Notes under the pieces: model-generated | The model's input: only the letters and a program-made list of their open reading frames with translations | Told to the model about the DNA's origin: nothing | The model's database searches: none | Part shown: piece after piece, positions 17,368 through 25,309 of the stretch | Layout of the letters: each line of letters begins with the position of its first letter | How positions within the stretch are numbered: the stretch's first letter is position 1 | NCBI GenBank assembly: GCA_023230455.1 | Contig: JALNXH010000015.1 | Coordinates: forward strand, 29,089 to 93,088 | Direction of reading: 5' to 3' | DNA length: 64,000 nucleotides | Origin: Rhodocyclaceae bacterium | Lineage (GTDB): Bacteria > Pseudomonadota > Gammaproteobacteria > Burkholderiales > Rhodocyclaceae | Made by a program: the position numbers and the translations under genes

Positions 17368-19272
17368 ATGAACGTCCTGTTTGAAGAAGACGGCGCCTTC
17401 AAGGCCGGCGTCGTGCTGTCCGATCAGAACACATCGCTACAGGTCGAACTACCTTCCGGCAAGCGCGCCAAGGTCAAGGCGGCAAGCGTGCTGCTGCGCT
17501 TCGAGCAGCCGACGCCGGCCGAACTGATCGCCCAAGCCGAGCAGGCCGCTGCCGAAATCGACAGCGATTTCCTCTGGGAAGTCAGCGCCGACGGCGAATT
17601 CGGTTTTGAGGAGCTCGCCGCCGACTATGTCGGCCACAAACCCGCGCCGGCGGAGGCCGCCGGCGTACTGCTGCGCCTGCATTCGGCGCCGATCTATTTT
17701 CACCGCAAGGGCAAAGGCCGCTTCCGCAAGGCGCCGCCGGAAATTCTTCAGGCGGCGCTCGCCGGGCTGGAAAAGAAAAAGCAGCAAGCGGCGCTGATGG
17801 AGCGGATGGTCGATGAGATGAAGCAACAGCGACTGCCCGAGGAGCTGCGCCCGCTGCTGACGCAATTGCTCTACAAGCCCGACCGCAATCGGCTGGAAAC
17901 CAAGGCGCTGGAAGCCGCCAGCGCCGAGACCGGATTGTCGGCGGCAAGACTGCTGCAACAGTGCGGCGCCTTGAGCGATACCCACGACTATCATCTGGGC
18001 AAATTCCTTTTTGAATATTTCCCCAAAGGCACCGATTTCCCCGGCGTCGAGATCCCGGATCCGCCTGCCGATCTGCCCGTGGCGGAAGTCCAGGCCTTCT
18101 CCATCGACGACGCCCATACGACAGAGATCGACGACGCTTTTTCGGTACGGACAAACGCCGACGGCCGCATGCTCGTCGGCATCCACATCGCCGCCCCGGG
18201 GCTGGGCATCGGCGTCGATTCGGCGCTCGGCGCCATCGCCCGGCAGCGCCTGTCCACCGTGTACATGCCGGGACGCAAGATCACCATGCTGCCCGAAGAC
18301 GTGGTGGACCGCTTCACTCTCGCTGCCGGGCGCACGGTGCCGGCGCTGTCGCTGTATCTGGAAGTCGCCGCGGATCTGCGCATCGTCGGCCACACCACGC
18401 GCATCGAAGCCGTACCCATCGTCGCAAACCTGCGTCACCACGACATCGAGCCGTTGTTCAACAGCGAGACGCTGGCCGCCGGGCTCGCCGCTTTCCCCTA
18501 CAGCGATGAATTGAAGCGCCTCTGGGAACTGGCCAGCGTCCTCGAAGCCGGGCGCGGCGCGGCCGGTCAGCAGAACCGCAAGGACTACACCTATCAGGTC
18601 GATTGGGAAATCCCGACGCCACAAGGGCCAGGACGTATCGAGATCGGTGAACGGCCACGCGGCTCGCCGCTCGATACCCTGGTGGCGGAACTGATGATCG
18701 TCGCCAATTCGACCTGGGGCCGTCTGCTCGCCGACGCCGGCATCCCCGGCCTCTACCGGGTGCAGACGGCCGGCAAGGTACGGATGAGCACAGTCGCCGG
18801 GCCGCACGAGGGGCTCGGCGTCGACTGCTATGCCTGGTCGTCCTCGCCGCTGCGGCGCTACGTCGATCTGGTCAATCAGTGGCAGTTGATCGCCCATTTG
18901 CGTGGCGAACCGGCGGCCTTCGCGCCGAAATCCGCCGAACTGATGGCCGCGATGCGCGACTTCGAGCTCACCTACGCCGCCTACGCCGAATTCCAGCGCG
19001 GCATGGAGCGCTACTGGTGCCTGCGCTGGCTGGTCCAGGAGGATGTCGCACAGACCGAGGCACAGGTGTTGCGCGAAAGCCTGGTTCGTCTAGAAACCGT
19101 GCCCCTGGTGATGAAAGTGCCTTCGCTGCCTCCGCTCAACCGCGGCCAGCGGGTACGGCTGGCGATCGACCAGATCGAACTGCTGGAGGCCGAGGCGCGC
19201 GTCCGATACCTCGAATTGCTGGACTCATCCAGCCCTGACGGCGCTTTGGGGGATGAGGAGGGCGGCGAGTAA
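17368..19272 (+). CDS. RNase II/RNB-domain exoribonuclease
   Basis: A 634-residue RNB-family 3'-5' exoribonuclease. The catalytic segment FSIDDAHTTEIDDAFSV (about residues 244-260) has the spaced aspartates that bind the metal ions. Later RNB landmarks include STVYMPGRKITMLPEDVVD and SSPLRRYVDLVNQWQL. The N-terminus is shorter than in E. coli RNase R and the C-terminal S1 domain is weak, closer to the RNase II-like proteins common in betaproteobacteria. The frame is open upstream to 17254, but ATG 17368 fits the start of the first small beta domain (MNVLFEEDGAFKAGVVL). It precedes the TonB-like gene by 11 nt. Confidence 0.88.
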   Translation: MNVLFEEDGAFKAGVVLSDQNTSLQVELPSGKRAKVKAASVLLRFEQPTPAELIAQAEQAAAEIDSDFLWEVSADGEFGFEELAADYVGHKPAPAEAAGVLLRLHSAPIYFHRKGKGRFRKAPPEILQAALAGLEKKKQQAALMERMVDEMKQQRLPEELRPLLTQLLYKPDRNRLETKALEAASAETGLSAARLLQQCGALSDTHDYHLGKFLFEYFPKGTDFPGVEIPDPPADLPVAEVQAFSIDDAHTTEIDDAFSVRTNADGRMLVGIHIAAPGLGIGVDSALGAIARQRLSTVYMPGRKITMLPEDVVDRFTLAAGRTVPALSLYLEVAADLRIVGHTTRIEAVPIVANLRHHDIEPLFNSETLAAGLAAFPYSDELKRLWELASVLEAGRGAAGQQNRKDYTYQVDWEIPTPQGPGRIEIGERPRGSPLDTLVAELMIVANSTWGRLLADAGIPGLYRVQTAGKVRMSTVAGPHEGLGVDCYAWSSSPLRRYVDLVNQWQLIAHLRGEPAAFAPKSAELMAAMRDFELTYAAYAEFQRGMERYWCLRWLVQEDVAQTEAQVLRESLVRLETVPLVMKVPSLPPLNRGQRVRLAIDQIELLEAEARVRYLELLDSSSPDGALGDEEGGE

Positions 19273-19283
19273 AATCGTCGTCT

Positions 19284-20183
19284 ATGCGACCGCCGCAATT
19301 CGCCTGGCCAGCGCCCCTGGCCGCGATGGACCCGAATCAGCGCAACCTGACGCTGGCCGTGGGCATTTCCCTGCTGCTTCACGGGCTGGCGCTGAGCATC
19401 CACTTCACCTACCCCGACGCCTTCGCCCAGGTCAAGGAACAGGCGCTGGACGTAATTCTGGTCAACAGCAAGCATTCGCGCCGTCCGAAGGATGCCCAGG
19501 CCAAAGCGCAGACCAATCTCGACGGCGGCGGCAATACTGCGGAAAACCGCCGCGCCACCACCCCGCTGCCGCCGTCCGACAAGGTTCGCGAAGGCGACGA
19601 TCTGGTCGAGGCGCAACAGCGCGTGGCGCAGCTCGAAGCGGCGCAGCGCCAGATGCTGACGCAGATCAAGAGTATGCGCACGCTGCCGCTCGAAGCAAAA
19701 CAGCAGGAACCGTTGCCGACTCCGACGCCCGCCATGTCGGGCTACGACCTCGCCAACCGAGCGCTGGCCATCGCTCGCCTCGAAGCGCAGATAGAGCGCC
19801 AGACCGACCAGTACAACAAGCTGCCGCGCAAGAAATTCGTCGGCGTGCGCACCGAGGAATACCTCCCCGCCCAGTACATCGAGGACTGGCGACAGAAAGT
19901 CGAGCGCGTCGGCAACCTCAACTACCCGGAAGCCGCCCGCGGCAAACTCTATGGCAGCCTGGTGGTATACGTAGAAATCGACAGCGCCGGCGAGCTGGTG
20001 CGTTCCGAGGTACAGCGACCTTCCGGGCACAAGCTGCTTGACGAGGCGGCGCTGCGCATCGTGCGCCTGGCGGCGACCAACGGCTTCGGCCGCTTCTCGG
20101 CGGAAATGAAGCGCGAATTCGACATCCTCGCCTTTGCCCGGACGCTGAATTTCGTCCAGTCCGACCAGTTGCAAACCAAGTAA
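19284..20183 (+). CDS. TonB-family energy transducer protein
   Basis: A 299-residue protein with a single N-terminal TM anchor (NLTLAVGISLLLHGLALSIHF), a coiled and polar periplasmic stretch (about 75-190, rich in Gln and Ala), and a C-terminal TonB-like domain (about 205-290: LNYPEAARGKLYGSLVVYVE, then LDEAALRIVRLAA). No ExbB/ExbD genes are adjacent. The domain order is right for a TonB paralogue that transmits proton-motive force or acts structurally. ATG 19284 is used; an internal ATG at 19326, just before the TM segment, is equally plausible. It lies between the ribonuclease and aroE genes. Confidence 0.8.
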   Translation: MRPPQFAWPAPLAAMDPNQRNLTLAVGISLLLHGLALSIHFTYPDAFAQVKEQALDVILVNSKHSRRPKDAQAKAQTNLDGGGNTAENRRATTPLPPSDKVREGDDLVEAQQRVAQLEAAQRQMLTQIKSMRTLPLEAKQQEPLPTPTPAMSGYDLANRALAIARLEAQIERQTDQYNKLPRKKFVGVRTEEYLPAQYIEDWRQKVERVGNLNYPEAARGKLYGSLVVYVEIDSAGELVRSEVQRPSGHKLLDEAALRIVRLAATNGFGRFSAEMKREFDILAFARTLNFVQSDQLQTK

Positions 20184-20255
20184 TGAGCATCCCGCACTGC
20201 TGCCCACCGGGGCGCATGTTGAACATGGAGCCGGCGGCGCCGGCGAACCTCCGTC

Positions 20256-20290
20256 ACCCTCTCCCGCGGGAGAGGATCGGGGTAAGGGGC
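20256..20290 (+). repeat. Dispersed GC-rich palindromic repeat in the aroE leader
   Basis: Contains the 16-nt palindrome CTCTCCCGCGGGAGAG at 20260-20275 followed by ATCGGGGTAAGGGGC. Sequences of the form CCCTCTCCCGCGGGAGAGGG...GGGTGAGGG are a very common intergenic repeat in proteobacteria. Here its last purine run (GGTAAGGGG) sits 6-10 nt before the aroE ATG and probably supplies the ribosome binding site. Confidence 0.6.
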
Positions 20291-20295
20291 GTACT

Positions 20296-21093
20296 ATGAC
20301 CGACCGCTACGCCGTGGTGGGCAACCCCATCGCCCATTCCAGATCGCCGCAGATTCATACACTTTTCGCCGCCCAGACCGATCAGGATCTGCGCTACGAA
20401 ACCCTGCTGGCGCCGCTCGACGCCTTCGCGGCGACGGTGCGCGGCTTCATCGCCGCCGGCGGCGCCGGCCTCAACGTGACCGTCCCGTTCAAAGAGCAGG
20501 CGTTTCGACTTGCCGACACCCTGACGCCGCGCGCCCGCGCCGCCGGCGCGGTGAACACGCTGTCCTTCACCGACGGCCGCATCGCGGGCGACAACACCGA
20601 CGGCGCCGGACTGGTCGCCGACATCACACACAATCTTGGCACGGCGATCGCCGCACGGCGGGTGCTGCTGATCGGTGCCGGCGGCGCCGCGCGCGGCGTG
20701 ATTCTGCCGTTGCTGGAGCAGCAGCCGGCACAACTCGCTCTGGTCAATCGCACCGCAGACAAGGCCGTCGCGCTGGCACAGGCGTTCGCCGGCTGCAACG
20801 CCTGCGACTTCGCCACCCTCGCCGGCGCTTTCGACCTTGTCATCAACGCCACCTCCGCCGGCCTATCGGATGCCGAACTGCCGCTGCCCCCCGGCATTTT
20901 CGCCACGGGTTGCCTAGCCTACGAGATGGTCTATGGCAAACAGACCGCGTTCCTCAACCAGGCTCGGTCGGCCGGTGCGCGCTGCGCCGACGGTCTCGGC
21001 ATGCTGGTGGAACAGGCGGCGGAAGCCTTCTTCGTTTGGCGCGGCATTCGCCCCGACACCGCGCCAGTGCTGAAAACACTGCGCAGCGCCTGA
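20296..21093 (+). CDS. aroE: Shikimate dehydrogenase AroE
   Basis: NADPH-dependent reduction of 3-dehydroshikimate to shikimate in the aromatic amino acid pathway. 265 residues, near the usual 272. Seen in the sequence: GNPIAHSRSPQIH substrate loop, NVTVPFKEQAF with the catalytic lysine, GDNTDGAG with the catalytic aspartate, and the GAGGAARG nucleotide-binding loop. The stop overlaps the mtgA start (TGATG), indicating coupling of aromatic biosynthesis and a cell-wall enzyme in one transcript, an arrangement often seen in betaproteobacteria. Confidence 0.96.
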   Translation: MTDRYAVVGNPIAHSRSPQIHTLFAAQTDQDLRYETLLAPLDAFAATVRGFIAAGGAGLNVTVPFKEQAFRLADTLTPRARAAGAVNTLSFTDGRIAGDNTDGAGLVADITHNLGTAIAARRVLLIGAGGAARGVILPLLEQQPAQLALVNRTADKAVALAQAFAGCNACDFATLAGAFDLVINATSAGLSDAELPLPPGIFATGCLAYEMVYGKQTAFLNQARSAGARCADGLGMLVEQAAEAFFVWRGIRPDTAPVLKTLRSA

Positions 21094-21791
21094 TGCTCGC
21101 CGCCACCGCACATCGCCTCAAGCAGGGGCTCGCCCTGTTACTGCTGGCCGCGCTGCTCTGGCAGGGCTGGTACCTCGGCTGGGTGGTCTGGTGGAAGTTC
21201 GCCGATCCCGGTCGCACTGCGTTCATGAGCCGGCGCCTGGACGAACTGCAGGAGAAGAATCCGCGCGCCGAACTGAAACACCAGTGGGTACCCTATGCGC
21301 GCATCTCGCTCCACCTGAAACGCGCGGTGATCGCCGCCGAGGACGACAAGTTCATCGATCACGAAGGCTTCGACTGGGAGGGCATGCAGAAAGCCATCGA
21401 GAAGAACCAGCGCAAAGGCAAGGTCGTGGCCGGCGGCTCGACCATCTCCCAGCAACTGGCGAAAAACCTGTTTCTCTCCGCATCGAAGACGCCGTGGCGC
21501 AAGGCGGAGGAAGCGATCATCACCCTCTGGCTGGAACTGCTCTGGGACAAGCGGCGCATCCTAGAGGTCTATCTCAACTCGGTGGAATGGGGCGAAGGCA
21601 TCTTCGGCGCCGAGGCCGCCGCCCGCCGCTACTACGGCGGCTCGGCTACCGGCCTCGGACCCGAGCAGGCGGCGCGGCTGGCGGTGATGCTGCCGGCGCC
21701 GCGTCGCTTCGAGCGGAACCCCTACTCGCCCTACCTCAACGCCCGCACCCAGGCCGTGCTCGGGCGCATGCAGTATTCGGAAGTTCCTTAG
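21093..21791 (+). CDS. mtgA: Monofunctional biosynthetic peptidoglycan transglycosylase MtgA
   Basis: Polymerises lipid II into glycan strands; a glycosyltransferase-51 domain alone with no transpeptidase. 232 residues with an N-terminal TM anchor (about 8-32), the catalytic-glutamate motif RAVIAAEDDKF, then GGSTISQQLAKNLFL and a KRRILEVYLNSVEWG segment. ATG 21093 overlaps the aroE stop; an in-frame start at 20910 inside aroE is rejected because it would place the membrane anchor 60 residues in. It is followed by an inverted repeat element. Confidence 0.95.
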   Translation: MLAATAHRLKQGLALLLLAALLWQGWYLGWVVWWKFADPGRTAFMSRRLDELQEKNPRAELKHQWVPYARISLHLKRAVIAAEDDKFIDHEGFDWEGMQKAIEKNQRKGKVVAGGSTISQQLAKNLFLSASKTPWRKAEEAIITLWLELLWDKRRILEVYLNSVEWGEGIFGAEAAARRYYGGSATGLGPEQAARLAVMLPAPRRFERNPYSPYLNARTQAVLGRMQYSEVP

Positions 21792-21799
21792 GAAAGTCC

Positions 21800-21906
21800 T
21801 TAACCACGGGGGCACAGGGAAATCCAGCGCGGATCGAAGCCGGCCGCCATCCGGAGGTTGCTTTTTGGCATGCTTCCCCTGTGTGCCCCGTGCTCCCCGT
21901 GGTTAA
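21800..21906. repeat. Intergenic inverted repeat element (copy 1)
   Basis: Left end TTAACCACGGGGGCACAGGG and right end CTCCCCGTGGTTAA (21893-21906) are inverted copies of each other; the interior carries a second pair (CACAGGGAA against TTCCCCTGTG). It lies between mtgA and the corA-like gene. The same arms flank a second element at 26628-26758, with a half copy at 31493-31510. No coding capacity. It could be a REP/MITE-like element or a bidirectional transcript hairpin. Confidence 0.75.
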
Positions 21907-21997
21907 CCTATTAGAACCCCCGCCAAACGGCAACTATCCAGCCATGGCCCCGCGTGGCCGATTCCCCTACAATGCCGGGCTTCCGAGGAGGCCCGCG

Positions 21998-23383
21998 ATG
22001 AGCGCCGAAACCCCACCCCGCTACGATGGCCCGCCACGTCGACACGACGACGCGCATGGCGCACTGGAAGAAGTGCGGAGACTGCTTTCGCGCCAGCACC
22101 GCGTGGAGGATCTGGTGCATCGCCAGGACATGCCGCGCCACGATCTGGTGGAGGATCTGGTGCACAAGCAGCACTTGGCGGAACTGCGCAAGCTGCTGGA
22201 TACACTGCTGGCCGGACAGATTGCCGAAATCCTCGAAACGCTGCCCTCCGAGGACCGCCTCGTGGTCTGGGCGGAAACCCGCGACGAGATCGGCGACGCC
22301 ATCCTCGAGCGGGTCTCCGACGACGTGCGCGAGCAACTGGTCGCCGCGCGGCCGCAACAAGGTCAGAAAATCATGTTGAACGCATTCGAACTGCAAAACG
22401 GCCGCCTGCGCCAAATCCCGGTCGAGAGCCGCGACGAGCTGAAGACGCTGAAGCCGATCTGGGTCGACCTGGTGGCGCCGACGGCAAAGGTGCGCGCCTG
22501 GGTCGGCGAACATTTCGGCCTCGAACTGCCCGATCCGGACGAACTCACCGATCTGGAAGCCTCGGCGCGCTTCTACGTCGAGGACAACGGCGAAGTGCAT
22601 CTGCACTCGGACTTCCTGCTCGACATGGAAGAGCAGTCGCGCAACGTCGCAGTCGCCTTCATCCTGCACAAGGACATCCTGTTCTCGGTGCGCAAGGAGG
22701 AACTGCCGGTGTTCCGCCTGCAACGCCTGCGCGCACGCACCCAGCCCGGCTACGTGACCGACGGCAAGGACGTGCTGCTCGACCTCTACGCCGCCGACGC
22801 AGAATACTCCGCCGATGCGCTGGAGGACGTTTATGCCGACCTCGAAGCGGTCGGCAAGCACGTGCTGGACACGCGGGTCAGCGACGAGGACGCGGCCAAA
22901 ATTCTTGCCGAGATCGCCCTGGCGGAAGACTTGAACGGACGCATCCGGCGCAATGTGATGGACACCCGCCGCGCCGTCTCCTTCCTCACCCGCGGCAAGT
23001 TCCTCAGCGGCGGCCAGCAGGAGGACGCGCGCCAGATCATGCGCGACATCGAATCGCTGGACGGCCACACGACCTTCCTCTTCGGCAAGATCAACTTCCT
23101 GATGGACGCCACCGTCGGCTTCATCAACATCAACCAGAACCAGCGCGTGTCGAAGCTGACCACCATCAGCGTGGTGTTCATGCCGATCAACATCCTCGCC
23201 GGGATCGGCGGCATGTCGGAATTCTCGATGATGACCCAGAGCATTCCCTGGCCGGTGGCCTACGGCGCGTTCACCTTCGGCATGGCGGCGGTGGGCTGGG
23301 CGACCTTCCAGGTGCTGCGCATCTACGAACGGCGCAAGGCGAAACGCGACTTCGAAGCCCGGCTGCTGCGCAAGGACGGCTGA
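21998..23383 (+). CDS. CorA-family transporter with MgtE N-domain-like region
   Basis: A 461-residue protein. Residues about 60-130 have the helical repeat pattern of the MgtE intracellular N domain (HLAELRKLLDTLLAGQIAEI, then LPSEDRLVVW). From about 150 on it follows the CorA scheme: acidic cytoplasmic domain, a long stalk helix, then two TM helices near the C-terminus. The CorA GMN selectivity signature is replaced by GMS (405-407, followed by Glu). It is probably a divalent-cation channel or transporter, but selectivity is uncertain because of the substitution. The start is ATG 21998 behind a strong AGGAGG Shine-Dalgarno. Downstream lies the convergent bacteriohemerythrin gene. Confidence 0.82.
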   Translation: MSAETPPRYDGPPRRHDDAHGALEEVRRLLSRQHRVEDLVHRQDMPRHDLVEDLVHKQHLAELRKLLDTLLAGQIAEILETLPSEDRLVVWAETRDEIGDAILERVSDDVREQLVAARPQQGQKIMLNAFELQNGRLRQIPVESRDELKTLKPIWVDLVAPTAKVRAWVGEHFGLELPDPDELTDLEASARFYVEDNGEVHLHSDFLLDMEEQSRNVAVAFILHKDILFSVRKEELPVFRLQRLRARTQPGYVTDGKDVLLDLYAADAEYSADALEDVYADLEAVGKHVLDTRVSDEDAAKILAEIALAEDLNGRIRRNVMDTRRAVSFLTRGKFLSGGQQEDARQIMRDIESLDGHTTFLFGKINFLMDATVGFININQNQRVSKLTTISVVFMPINILAGIGGMSEFSMMTQSIPWPVAYGAFTFGMAAVGWATFQVLRIYERRKAKRDFEARLLRKDG

Positions 23384-23404
23384 GCGTCACGAACCTTCCG
23401 GGGG

Positions 23405-23818
23405 TTACGGCTCCCGCAAACCGCCCACTTGGCGGAAGTGTTTGCTCACGTATCGACCGTAGTCCATATCGTCGTGGAGCACGTGCTGGATGAACCACTG
23501 GCACAGGTATGCGATCAGTTCCTCGGTGATGTCTTCTTTGATCGAACGACGCTCCAGTTCGGCCATGTGGGCTTTCATCTTCCCGTGGCTCGCGACATGC
23601 GCTTCCTCCGCAGGGTAGCCGACAATTTCGAGCAGGGCCTCTTCCACCGCGAAGTGCGTGCGCATGAAATCCTCGATCTGGGTCAGCAGGTGGTGCGTCA
23701 CAGTCCACCGGTCCCGCGCATTCAGGGACGCCGTCAGCTGATTAATGTAATTGAGGATTTCCTGGTGCTGACGGTCGATCAGGGCAATGCCGACCGAATA
23801 TTCTGATTTCCATTCCAT
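23405..23818 (-). CDS. Bacteriohemerythrin
   Basis: An O2-binding non-heme di-iron protein of 137 residues. All seven expected ligands are present with canonical spacing: His18, His55, Glu59, His74, His78, His112 and Asp117. No signal peptide or fusion domain is visible, so it is a cytoplasmic single-domain form, often tied to oxygen sensing, delivery or chemotaxis. ATG 23818 is chosen because MEWKSEYSVGI is the family start; a TTG at 23836 would add six residues. It is divergent from the FecR gene, with a shared intergenic region holding a palindrome-like site. Confidence 0.93.
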   Translation of the reverse strand: MEWKSEYSVGIALIDRQHQEILNYINQLTASLNARDRWTVTHHLLTQIEDFMRTHFAVEEALLEIVGYPAEEAHVASHGKMKAHMAELERRSIKEDITEELIAYLCQWFIQHVLHDDMDYGRYVSKHFRQVGGLREP

Positions 23819-23878
23819 GAGGTGGCTCCGCGACAAACTCCATTAGTAGCAGTAGCGGCCATTATCCGCCCGATTCCA

Positions 23879-23895
23879 ATATTACTAAAGTGATA
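23879..23895. promoter_or_regulatory. Second copy of the ATTACT-N2-AGTRAT palindrome-like site
   Basis: ATATTACTAAAGTGATA matches 15 of 17 bases of the core of the perfect palindrome at 1733-1752. It lies 60 nt upstream of the hemerythrin start and about 130 nt upstream of the FecR gene, in a shared divergent promoter region. AT-rich in GC-rich surroundings. A common transcription factor for this region and the c-di-GMP trio is an inference. Confidence 0.5.
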
Positions 23896-24026
23896 AACCT
23901 GCCATGGTTATTGGCGCCGCCGGCATGCCGGGAGAGAATACGGGATAGCACGGGCGGCATATGATCCGGAAGGGGCGTGCGTATCCTGCCGCTTGCCCCG
24001 CGTCCCAATCGTCAGGAGGCCATGCC

Positions 24027-25268
24027 ATGTATCCACGTTTTCACGCCGTCGGCCGCCGTCTCGCCGCCGCCCTCTTCCACATGCTCTGTCTCTGCGCCCT
24101 GTTGCACGCCACGGCCCAAGGCGCGGCACCGGCAGACGCCGCGAATCCGGGCGATACCGGTTATGCCACGGTCTATCGACTGCGCGGCGAAGTAGTTGCC
24201 AAAGCGGCGACCGGCGACGAACGCGGCCTGAAAGAAGGTGATCGGGTGCGGGTGGGCGAAAAAATCCGTGCCGCGGCCAATGCCGAAGCCGTACTGAAAA
24301 CCGAGGATGCCGGCATGGTGGCCGTGCGGCCGGGCGCGGAGTTCGTCGCCGAACGCTTCGCCGCCGTCGGCAACGCCCGCGACGGCATGGCGCTGCGCCT
24401 GCTCTCCGGATCGTTGCGGGTGATCACCGGCTGGATCGGCCGTACCAACCGGCGCGGACACCTGATCACCACGCCGACCGCCACCATCGGCATCCGCGGC
24501 ACCGACCACGAACCGTATGTCCTCGTCGAGGACCGGCCGGCGGCCGACGCTGGCACGCCGCACCGGGCGGGGACCTACGACAAGGTCAACCGCGGCGGCA
24601 CCACGCTCTCCGCCGCCGGCGAATCGGTGGACATCAACCCGGGGCGGGTCGGCTTCGCCCGTGCCGAGAGTGGCGGGGACAAGGGCAAGCGCAGCCGCGC
24701 CCTGATGACCCTGCTGCTGCCGGTGCTGCTAGACAAGATCCCGGATTTCTACGTACCGGGCGAATTCGACGCCGAACTCGACCGCTATTCGCAGACCGTC
24801 GACGACAGCGCGCGCAAAGCGCTGGAACAAAAGCTCAAGCCCGCTGCACGCTGCACGCCCAAAGCGCTGGCGCGGTCCTGGCTCGACCGTCTGGACCAGT
24901 CGATCCACCGCGCCGACGCACCGGCCATCCTCGCCCTGTTCGCGCCGGATGTCGCCATCCACGCCATCGTGCGCAGGAAGGACGGCAGCCTGTCGGAAGT
25001 CGATTTCAGCCGCGAAGAACTGGTGCAGGGCACCCTTGCCACCGTCAAGCAATTGGCGGGCTACCAGCATCGCCGCATTTCCGTCGCGGCGACACAGGCC
25101 GATGCCGGCGGGCAGCCGGCCTGCTCGCGGCTGGAGGTGAAGTCGGTGGTGATCGAGCAGGGCCGCCTGTCGGGCAAGCCCTACCGCTTCGAGTCGACGG
25201 AACGCTACGTGCTCGAACTGCGCGACGGCGAATGGCTCGCCACGCGGGCAGAGACGACGCAGCGTTAA
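24027..25268 (+). CDS. FecR-domain protein with C-terminal NTF2-like domain
   Basis: A 413-residue exported protein: signal peptide (hydrophobic core ALFHMLCLCALLHATAQG), a FecR domain (about 45-190; VAVRPGAEFVAERF, then GSLRVITGWIGR and TPTATIGIRGTDHE), and a separate C-terminal SnoaL/NTF2-like region (about 285-410; RSWLDRLDQSIHRADAPAIL). No sigma factor or TonB receptor gene is nearby, so it is unlikely to be a classical FecR anti-sigma regulator; stand-alone secreted FecR-domain proteins of unknown role are common. ATG 24027 follows an AGGAGG site. The combination with an NTF2-like domain is unusual. Confidence 0.8.
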   Translation: MYPRFHAVGRRLAAALFHMLCLCALLHATAQGAAPADAANPGDTGYATVYRLRGEVVAKAATGDERGLKEGDRVRVGEKIRAAANAEAVLKTEDAGMVAVRPGAEFVAERFAAVGNARDGMALRLLSGSLRVITGWIGRTNRRGHLITTPTATIGIRGTDHEPYVLVEDRPAADAGTPHRAGTYDKVNRGGTTLSAAGESVDINPGRVGFARAESGGDKGKRSRALMTLLLPVLLDKIPDFYVPGEFDAELDRYSQTVDDSARKALEQKLKPAARCTPKALARSWLDRLDQSIHRADAPAILALFAPDVAIHAIVRRKDGSLSEVDFSREELVQGTLATVKQLAGYQHRRISVAATQADAGGQPACSRLEVKSVVIEQGRLSGKPYRFESTERYVLELRDGEWLATRAETTQR

Positions 25269-25309
25269 ATCCGTTCGCGCTGCGCGTGTCGAAGCGCGCA
25301 GCCGCTTCG

